Shown: piece by piece, positions 1 through 5,741 of the stretch
How positions within the stretch are numbered: the first letter of the stretch is position 1
How the letters are laid out: the number at the start of each line of letters is the position of its first letter
Source of the DNA: B21-G16 sp003644825 [NCBI: Candidatus Zhuqueibacterota bacterium]
GTDB lineage: Bacteria > SM23-31 > B21-G16
NCBI GenBank assembly: GCA_003644825.1
Contig: QNDJ01000131.1
Span: 1-5,741 of the forward strand
Length of the DNA stretch: 5,741 bases
Reading direction: 5' to 3'
Translations under genes and position numbers: made by a program
The notes under the pieces: generated by a model
What the model was told of the DNA's origin: nothing
Databases searched by the model: none
Seen by the model: the letters and a program-made list of their open reading frames with translations, nothing else

Positions 1-1802
1 ACGATAATATTATCAGAGCTATCAAAAGAATTTTAAATGAAAGATATGAAGTTAATGTTCACATTATCTCAAATGTTGAAGAATCATTAAAAATCCTTGA
101 AAAAAATTCTGTAGACCTGGTCATTTCTGATACAAACCTCCCCCGGATTGATGGTTTTCAGTTTACAAAAATGATTAGAACAGGTGAAATTAATCTTGAT
201 AAAAGAACCCCTATTATTATTATCAGTTCCACTTATGCTGGTCCTGCTGCTGCAACACTGGCAGAAGAAGCAGGTGCCAATGCATTTTTTTATTATCCTT
301 TTTCTGAGGATGATTTTAGAAAGGCTGTTCAATCAATCTTCGAACCTGAAAAATTAAAAAAAGAGGAAATTTATTTCCCTTTATACAAACGGAAAATTCT
401 GGTTGCTGATGATGACCCCCTTATTGTAAAAATGATTGAAATCACCCTCAGAAAAGAAAATTATGAGATCTCTGTTGCAAGAGATGGAGAAGAAGCAATA
501 AATAAAATAAAAGAAATTAAACCTCACCTGATTTTTCTTGACTATATAATGCCAAAACTCAATGGCCTTGAAGTCTTAAAATGGGTCAAAAGAAATTATC
601 CTGAAATTATAGTAATAATGATTACAGCTTATGGTTCGGAAATACTTGCAGTGGATTTGATGAAAGCAGGGGCTGATGATTATATCAAGAAACCTTTTAG
701 CGTAAAAAACATAATAAAAGTTTGTGAAAATAGTTTTAAACGCATAAACTTTAAAAAGTTAGCTGAACAATTCCAGGAAAAATATAAAGAGATTGAACTA
801 TTAAAAAAAGAGATACAGGAAAGGTATTCTTTTAATAATATTATCGGTAAAAATTATAAGATGAGAGAACTCTATAGCCTTATTGAACAGGTTGCTGGTA
901 CTCAGGTAACTGTGTTAATCCAGGGAGAAACAGGAACAGGAAAAGAACTTGTTGCAAAAGCTATCCATTATAACAGTCCAAGAAAGGATAAACCTCTTGT
1001 AGTTGTAAACTGTGCTGCACTACCGGAAACCCTGCTTGAGAGCGAATTATTTGGACACGAAAAAGGAGCTTTTACAGGGGCTATCGAAAAAAGAATTGGA
1101 AGATTTGAAAGAGCAAATGGAGGAACACTCTTTCTTGACGAAATTAGCGAAATTCCACCATCAACTCAGGCTAAACTGTTGAGGGCAATCCAGGAAAGAG
1201 AATTCGAAAGATTAGGCGGAACAAAAACTATCAAGGTGGATGTAAGAATTATATCTTCAACCAATAGAGATATCGAAGAATTTGTAAAAAAAGGAAATTT
1301 CCGAAAAGACCTCTATTTCAGGCTGAATGTTGTTAAAATTACCATACCACCACTGCGGGAAAGGGTCGATGATATACCAATTCTTGCAACATATTTTTTA
1401 AAAAAATTCAATTCAAAGTTTAAAAAAAATATTAAAAAGTTCTCAACCAGTGTTTTAAGAAGAATGATGGAATACTCCTGGCCCGGTAATGTCAGAGAGC
1501 TTGAAAATGTCATAGAAAGAGCTGTAGTTATTACTTCCGGAAATGAAATAAAAGATATAGATATACCGGAAATTGAATCAGAAAAAGTCAGCTACGATTT
1601 TTCAAGCTTCATCAGAACAGGAAAAGCATTCCAAGAACTCAAAAAAGATATTCTGGAAAAGTTCGAAAAAGAATATATAACTTATGTTTTGAAAAAATTC
1701 AACGGAAATATAAAATTATCCTCCGAGTATGCCCAATTAGACCGAAGAAACTTCTACAGGAAAATGAAAGAATACGGTATCGACAAAGAAATGTTTAAAT
1801 AG
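1..1802 (+). CDS. Sigma-54-dependent response regulator, REC-REC-AAA+-Fis HTH (5' end outside window)
   Basis: An NtrC-family activator that would respond to phosphorylation and use ATP to open sigma-54 promoters in the cytoplasm. The frame is open from base 3 to the TAG at 1800-1802, giving 599 visible residues (numbered here from base 3). The Met at base 171 lies inside the first receiver domain and is not the start; if that domain is N-terminal, roughly ten residues are missing. Domains: receiver 1 (1-108) with phospho-acceptor D43 in ISDTNLP, Ser at 75/76, and Tyr98 in place of the conserved Lys before PF; receiver 2 (129-246) with D137/D138, D180, T208 and K230, all canonical; charged coiled-coil linker (about 250-275); AAA+ domain (about 277-506) with Walker A GETGTGKE (308-315), sigma-54 loop GAFTGA (355-360), Walker B LFLDE (D379/E380), candidate Arg fingers R434/R440 and WPGNVREL (493-500); Fis-type HTH (about 555-592). 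Ordinary NtrC proteins have one receiver and about 450-480 residues. The target genes and partner kinase are not visible. Family certain; role unknown. Confidence 0.96.
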   Translation, partial: DNIIRAIKRILNERYEVNVHIISNVEESLKILEKNSVDLVISDTNLPRIDGFQFTKMIRTGEINLDKRTPIIIISSTYAGPAAATLAEEAGANAFFYYPFSEDDFRKAVQSIFEPEKLKKEEIYFPLYKRKILVADDDPLIVKMIEITLRKENYEISVARDGEEAINKIKEIKPHLIFLDYIMPKLNGLEVLKWVKRNYPEIIVIMITAYGSEILAVDLMKAGADDYIKKPFSVKNIIKVCENSFKRINFKKLAEQFQEKYKEIELLKKEIQERYSFNNIIGKNYKMRELYSLIEQVAGTQVTVLIQGETGTGKELVAKAIHYNSPRKDKPLVVVNCAALPETLLESELFGHEKGAFTGAIEKRIGRFERANGGTLFLDEISEIPPSTQAKLLRAIQEREFERLGGTKTIKVDVRIISSTNRDIEEFVKKGNFRKDLYFRLNVVKITIPPLRERVDDIPILATYFLKKFNSKFKKNIKKFSTSVLRRMMEYSWPGNVRELENVIERAVVITSGNEIKDIDIPEIESEKVSYDFSSFIRTGKAFQELKKDILEKFEKEYITYVLKKFNGNIKLSSEYAQLDRRNFYRKMKEYGIDKEMFK

Positions 1803-1807
1803 TTTTT

Positions 1808-4543
1808 TCATTTAGTTCCTTTTTCCAGAAAGGGCACACCTTTTTCAATCCATTCCGGTGCAGGTTTATCCCTCAGATAATGTTCAAAGAACTCCCACAT
1901 TCTCTTTGTAAAATCGTATTTGTTTTTCTTCTTTGTTAGATGATGAGGTTCATCGTTGTATTCCAGCATAATAACAGGTTTTCCTAACCTCCTCAGAGCA
2001 AGATAAAGTTCAATACCCTGATACCAGGGCACAGCACCGTCTTTATCTCCATGCAGTATCAACAGCGGTGTTTTTACTCTATCACAAAAGAAAAGAGGAG
2101 AATTCTCTATATACCTTTCAGGGAATTCCCAGAGAGAACCACCGATTCTGCTTTGTGTTCGTTCATACTGGAACTGCCTGGGTAGACCGGAACCCCATCT
2201 TATTCCTCCATAGGCACTTGTCATATTTGAAACAGGTGCACCAGCAATAGCTGCAGAAAAAATATCCGTTTGAGTTATAATATATGCAGTTTCATATCCA
2301 CCCCAGCTGTGTCCCTGAAGCCCTATTCTTTTTGGGTCTGCAATACCCATCTCAATTATTTTAAGAACTCCTGGAACAACGCATTTCAATGCCGATTGAC
2401 CGGGATGACCGATAGTATATTTAATGTCCGGCTTGAAAACTGCATACCCATTGCTGGCAAAAACCGTCGCATTAAACCTGTGATTGGCAAGAGGAATATA
2501 ATGTTGATGTAGAACATTCGATAATCTCTCGTATATGTAAACCACCATAGGATACTTTTTACCGGGGATATAATTTGCCGGATATGTCAGAACACCCTGT
2601 AGTGGAATACCATCAAGACTTTTCCACTCAATTAACCGGTTTTTACCCCAGGCATAATTTTTTTGCTGGGGGTTGGCATCAGTAACCCTGTGTATTTCTT
2701 TAAATGTGCCATCAGTTATATAAACATCAGGGAATTCTTCAAAAGTCTGTATTGTCATTATATATCTATTTGCATTTTTTGCCTTTTGAAGACCTCTGAA
2801 CATTTTATCTTTTTCAACAAGACAAACAGGTCTGTTCTGACCTATTTTCAGTCTGTAATATCCGGTTGCTTTAGTTTTATTATTAAAAAATGAGAGAATA
2901 ATCGGTTTAGCCGGGTCTATATATTTTTCTTCCCTATCAAGTCTTATGTATCGAAAAGTTGCATTTCTTTTTCTTCCAATTCCGGCTGTTATGTTAACCG
3001 GTTTTCCTTTCTTATTCACTGGAAACATCCAGATATCATACTTATCATAAAGTAAAACACCTTCATCATTTTTAAGCCAGTATGCAGGTCCATAGGGTCT
3101 TTTTACATCAGGATGGTCATCATCAACATTCCAGAAGGGAACATCAAGTTCTTTTGTAAGGTTTTTCGTAACAGCATCTTTAACCGAGTATAACCACCAA
3201 TGCTTCTTGAAATAATAAACAATATAATCACCTTCTGGCGACCATATTCCATTCCTTAAAGCCTTCTTCAGGAAAATTCTTCTTGTTCCTGTCTTTGTAT
3301 TAATTACATAAAGGTCCATAAAATTAGGATATCGCCAGGGAATAGACTCAAAATAAGGTTTCTGATTTATACCTATCGCCCAATTTCCATCTGGAGACGG
3401 GTAAACCCTTTTGAAATTCCTGTCACCAAGAGCTACAGAGTATTTATCATATATATGATAAATAGCGGTGTAGGTCTGTTTTTTTCTTTTTGTTGCATTT
3501 ATTTTTTGCTGGGGTTGAACCTCCACATCCCTCCAGTGCCATATATCAACACCGGGTAATTTTTCTTTTTCTTCTTTACTGAGCTCTTTTTTCTCTTCCG
3601 GTGCAATCCCGAAAAATAACTTTTTACCATCTTCAGACCATTTAAGCTCACCATATTCTGACACTACCATATTATCCGGAAATACCGACTTAGAAGATTC
3701 AACAATCATTTCTGGTTTTGTTCTTTCAGTGTACCAGAGATATAAATCAAAAAGAGGAAGTTCAGAATCAGAGTCATTCTTATTACTAACAAAAGCAAAC
3801 TTTTTACTATCTTCACTCCAGGAAAATTGTAAGTACTTACCTTTTCCAGAAAGAAGAGTAATTGTGGAACCATCTCCCTTTAGATTCTTAATATAAAGTC
3901 CATCTTCTGATTCTTTATTCGATGAAACAGAATAAGCAATAAATTTTGAGTTTTTATCTATTGAATAATTGACAACATATTTTATTGTTTTTGTTGCACC
4001 TGTTTTCAAGTTTTTTATTACCAGTGGGCTTCCCGGTTTCTTTTTTCCAGATTTTTTCTTTTTATGGGGGACTAATTTATAAAAAAACCAGTTTCCATCT
4101 TTAGAAAATCTAAAATTTTCAACACTATCAACTTCAACAGTTTCACCCGTATACAGGTTAAGCAAACCCATACCATTTTTTGTGTTCTTCTTTTCTTTTT
4201 CACTCAGGCTATCTTCTGGAAGAATTGTATAGGCAACCCATTTTGAATCTTCTGAAAAAACAGGCCTTGAACCTCTTATCTTTATAAATTTTGTTTTGTT
4301 TTCAAGGCTCTGGATTATTAATTTTCCATTACCTTCGTTTGGTTTCAAAACATATACAAGCCATTTTCCATCATTAGAGATTTTTTGCTGAGAAAGAGTC
4401 TTCCACTGAGCATAATCCTCAATGGTAATGGGCTTTTTTGTCTGTCCGTATAATGGAACAATAGAGTAAAAAGCAAAGACTACCAATAAAATATAAATAA
4501 AAAAATCAGCATTTCTTATAACAGATATAAAGAGCTTTTTCAT
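1808..4543 (-). CDS. Secreted S9-family prolyl-oligopeptidase-like serine peptidase
   Basis: A probable exported serine peptidase that cleaves peptides outside the cytoplasm; exact specificity unknown. The 911 residues match the large (about 900 aa) S9 peptidases common in Bacteroidota and relatives. Residues 1-33 form a signal peptide: basic n-region, long hydrophobic core 14-31, likely cleavage LYG|Q. A beta-propeller follows (about 40-620), marked by recurring S-x-D/E-G/S motifs near 56, 97, 147, 243, 303, 383 and 435, with weaker ones near 196 and 492. Family blocks include DIWHWRD (333-339), DDDHPDV (474-480) and YDKYDIW (499-505). The C-terminal alpha/beta hydrolase domain (about 640-911) has nucleophile Ser746 in GHSWGGY, Asp835 in HGDKDGAVPW and His867 in DEPHH, so the triad is intact. 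A Lys-rich stretch at 161-169 probably loops from the propeller. The ATG start is supported by an AGGAGG site four bases upstream. The gene lies 21 bases after the GH172 gene and is presumably co-transcribed with it. An uncleaved N-terminal anchor is an alternative to secretion. Confidence 0.95.
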   Translation of the reverse strand: MKKLFISVIRNADFFIYILLVVFAFYSIVPLYGQTKKPITIEDYAQWKTLSQQKISNDGKWLVYVLKPNEGNGKLIIQSLENKTKFIKIRGSRPVFSEDSKWVAYTILPEDSLSEKEKKNTKNGMGLLNLYTGETVEVDSVENFRFSKDGNWFFYKLVPHKKKKSGKKKPGSPLVIKNLKTGATKTIKYVVNYSIDKNSKFIAYSVSSNKESEDGLYIKNLKGDGSTITLLSGKGKYLQFSWSEDSKKFAFVSNKNDSDSELPLFDLYLWYTERTKPEMIVESSKSVFPDNMVVSEYGELKWSEDGKKLFFGIAPEEKKELSKEEKEKLPGVDIWHWRDVEVQPQQKINATKRKKQTYTAIYHIYDKYSVALGDRNFKRVYPSPDGNWAIGINQKPYFESIPWRYPNFMDLYVINTKTGTRRIFLKKALRNGIWSPEGDYIVYYFKKHWWLYSVKDAVTKNLTKELDVPFWNVDDDHPDVKRPYGPAYWLKNDEGVLLYDKYDIWMFPVNKKGKPVNITAGIGRKRNATFRYIRLDREEKYIDPAKPIILSFFNNKTKATGYYRLKIGQNRPVCLVEKDKMFRGLQKAKNANRYIMTIQTFEEFPDVYITDGTFKEIHRVTDANPQQKNYAWGKNRLIEWKSLDGIPLQGVLTYPANYIPGKKYPMVVYIYERLSNVLHQHYIPLANHRFNATVFASNGYAVFKPDIKYTIGHPGQSALKCVVPGVLKIIEMGIADPKRIGLQGHSWGGYETAYIITQTDIFSAAIAGAPVSNMTSAYGGIRWGSGLPRQFQYERTQSRIGGSLWEFPERYIENSPLFFCDRVKTPLLILHGDKDGAVPWYQGIELYLALRRLGKPVIMLEYNDEPHHLTKKKNKYDFTKRMWEFFEHYLRDKPAPEWIEKGVPFLEKGTK

Positions 4544-4553
4544 TTCTCCTCCT
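4544..4553 (-). promoter_or_regulatory. Ribosome binding site of the S9 peptidase gene
   Basis: On the minus strand the start codon is preceded by AGGAGGAGAA, a full match to the anti-Shine-Dalgarno core. The AGGAGG core is rather close to the ATG (four bases). It lies in the 21-base gap after the upstream gene's stop, so this cistron can initiate on its own within the shared message. The gap is too short for an ordinary promoter, though part of one could overlap the upstream coding end. Confidence 0.85.
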
Positions 4554-4564
4554 GCAATATAATT

Positions 4565-5713
4565 TTATCTAATCTCCAGGTAATCTTTATCAGGTAGTTT
4601 CGGGAAACTGGCATGAGGTTCTTTTTGATACCAGAATGCGACAGAAGAAATATCATCCTGCAAAGGTAAGTATCTACCACCAGACCTCCATCCAAGAGCC
4701 TGTATAGTAACTTTTAAATCTTTTTCAAATCGGATAGGGTCCATAATATGCCAGCGATAAAGACCAAATCGTTGTTGAGTTTGCATTAATCCATCAGGAA
4801 TTATTACCTGAGGCATTCCACTATATGGTGTAGTAAATATTTGATATTTTTTATTAACGGTAAAACCGTAAGAACCACAAAAATAATCTTCTGTTCCTGT
4901 TCCACAGATAGTGGGGAATTCTTTATCTCCATCTATGTAGAACTTTATTTCTCCTTCACCCCACCAGCCATTGTTATTTACCCCCCAGGCCATATATGTA
5001 CCAACATAATGCCCCCATCCTTTAACACCATCCAGAATTGTATAAACAGATTTATAGGGAAGAGGATTACTCCTGCGGAACTGAGCATGCAGATAAGCAG
5101 CATCTTCAGGGACTTCCGTTAAAGTATAATCTATCTGATAATATAATGTCATTTGTTTCTCGTCAAGGTTCTCCATAGTAATTTTGCACGATTTTCGGAA
5201 AGGCATCACCCAGTAACAATTAAAACCACTCCCTGGATTAACACAAACCGGCAGTGATGATACCTGGGCATATTTTCCCCAGCCACACGCAAAGAAATCT
5301 CCGACCGGAGCCTCAATTGATGGTTCTGTTTCGCCGTCCCAGTAAATTCGCAGTATCGAGAACCGCCAGTGACCGCTTGGAGTCATCCAGATATGCTGAA
5401 TAGCCCCTGGCCCTTTTATTTCAGCCAGTGTAAATACTTCTTTCGGTTTAATACGAATTGAAGGCGAAATCTTCCATCCCTGACCTAATTCTCGGGCAGC
5501 TCTTGCGCCAGTCCCTTCAAGTGCCATACCTCCTTTTCCCTTTTCACCTGTAAAATTTTCCGGACTTATAGAGCGTGTTTTAGCATGAGACAGGCGATAT
5601 AGATTTCCAAGATTTATATAAAGACCGTTAAAACCCGACTTCTGAGCATAAAGGATGGATGAACTAAAACATAATAAAATAAAAATAAAGACTATTAGAG
5701 TTAATTTTTTCAT
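4565..5713 (-). CDS. Secreted DUF2961 / glycoside hydrolase family 172 protein
   Basis: A putative exported glycosidase of the DUF2961 family, now classed as GH172. Characterised members act on fructofuranose and arabinofuranose linkages (difructose dianhydride I synthase/hydrolase, D-arabinofuranosidases); the substrate here cannot be told. The protein has 382 residues with signal peptide 1-23 (KK n-region, hydrophobic core 4-20, likely cleavage LYA|Q). Family hallmarks are visible: TRSISPENFTGEKGKGG (46-62), EGTGARAARELGQGWK (66-81), IKGPGAIQHIWMT (99-111), the EAPVGDFFACGWG region (134-146), WWGEGEIKFYIDGD (250-263) and GTGTEDYFCGSYGF (271-284). Glu253 or Glu255 and Glu275, about 20 residues apart, fit the paired catalytic glutamates reported for GH172, as I recall them; which of the first two is used is uncertain. 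Length is slightly below or near usual for the family, and no end is missing. The ATG has AGGAG seven bases upstream. It is the first gene of the pair with the S9 peptidase; its promoter lies beyond the window edge. Family assignment is firm, enzymatic activity is inferred. Confidence 0.93.
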   Translation of the reverse strand: MKKLTLIVFIFILLCFSSSILYAQKSGFNGLYINLGNLYRLSHAKTRSISPENFTGEKGKGGMALEGTGARAARELGQGWKISPSIRIKPKEVFTLAEIKGPGAIQHIWMTPSGHWRFSILRIYWDGETEPSIEAPVGDFFACGWGKYAQVSSLPVCVNPGSGFNCYWVMPFRKSCKITMENLDEKQMTLYYQIDYTLTEVPEDAAYLHAQFRRSNPLPYKSVYTILDGVKGWGHYVGTYMAWGVNNNGWWGEGEIKFYIDGDKEFPTICGTGTEDYFCGSYGFTVNKKYQIFTTPYSGMPQVIIPDGLMQTQQRFGLYRWHIMDPIRFEKDLKVTIQALGWRSGGRYLPLQDDISSVAFWYQKEPHASFPKLPDKDYLEIR

Positions 5714-5720
5714 AACTGGT

Positions 5721-5725
5721 CTCCT
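5721..5725 (-). promoter_or_regulatory. Ribosome binding site of the DUF2961/GH172 gene
   Basis: On the minus strand AGGAG(A) stands seven bases before the ATG at 5713, ideal spacing, and it fixes the start that gives an intact signal peptide. Only 16 more bases are visible upstream of this site, and they show no recognisable promoter or operator. Confidence 0.8.
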
Positions 5726-5741
5726 TTTTGGGGTTTAAAAT

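Noticed and set aside
171-173. ATG at 171 as the start of the regulator gene
   Set aside because: The frame is open to the window edge and the 56 upstream codons encode the first half of a receiver domain, including its phospho-acceptor Asp.
258-277. TGGCA...GCA pattern resembling a sigma-54 -24/-12 element
   Set aside because: It lacks the TTGC element at correct spacing, lies inside the receiver coding sequence, and has no gene start downstream.
87-332. Minus-strand open frame, 81 codons, Cys- and Ser-rich
   Set aside because: It is antisense to the first receiver domain, which is clearly coding on the plus strand. The minus-strand frame at 1313-1513 is rejected for the same reason, lying opposite the AAA+ domain.
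1818-1845. Possible weak hairpin CCTTT/AAAGG followed by a short T run just after the regulator's stop, as an intrinsic terminator
   Set aside because: The stem has only five mostly A-T pairs, the T run starts six bases after it, and it lies within the conserved reading frame of the peptidase gene.
4841-5122. Open frame on the plus strand, 93 codons
   Set aside because: It is antisense to the conserved core of the GH172 gene, has no family resemblance and arises from codon bias of the opposite strand. The same applies to the plus-strand frames at 2068-2250, 2270-2512 and 2663-2893 inside the peptidase gene.
5669-5671. Cys15 in the GH172 signal peptide as a lipoprotein attachment site
   Set aside because: The residues before it are Leu-Leu, not the Ala/Gly/Ser needed at -1 of a lipobox, and a signal peptidase I site with A|Q follows at 23/24.

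Overview
The window holds three genes: the 3' part of a regulator gene on the plus strand and, converging on it, a two-gene operon on the minus strand. Coding density is very high, with gaps of 5 and 21 bases. The DNA is AT-rich throughout, with many A and T runs. The gene content (a sigma-54-dependent response regulator and two proteins with Sec-type signal peptides) points to a didermic, heterotrophic bacterium. The large S9 peptidase is closest in remembered sequence to versions common in Bacteroidota and relatives. Both exported proteins have Gln directly after the likely signal peptidase site, which is a Bacteroidota habit, yet both genes have strong Shine-Dalgarno sites, which Bacteroidota usually lack. 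A related or candidate phylum, or an Acidobacteriota/Aminicenantes-like organism, is therefore plausible. This is inference; the window has no phylogenetic marker gene.

Bases 1-1802 (+): an NtrC-type transcription activator whose start lies before the window. It has two tandem receiver domains, a short coiled-coil linker, a complete sigma-54-interacting AAA+ ATPase domain and a Fis-type DNA-binding helix-turn-helix. The second receiver is canonical. The first keeps the phospho-acceptor Asp but has Tyr where the conserved Lys should be.

Bases 5713-1808 (-): first a secreted DUF2961/GH172 protein (382 aa), then 21 bases further on a secreted S9-family prolyl-oligopeptidase-like serine peptidase (911 aa) with an intact Ser-Asp-His triad. 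They are very probably co-transcribed, with the promoter beyond base 5741. Together they suggest extracytoplasmic breakdown of glycan- and peptide-containing material, but the substrates cannot be read from the sequence.

The regulator and the operon are convergent, so the regulator is not transcribed with the operon, and nothing here shows that it controls it. I see no RNA gene, mobile element, CRISPR array, attachment site or phage gene, and no convincing intrinsic terminator. Nothing here amounts to a clearly undescribed system. The points most worth following up are the tandem receiver arrangement, the GH172-S9 pairing and the paired Gln+1 signal peptides.
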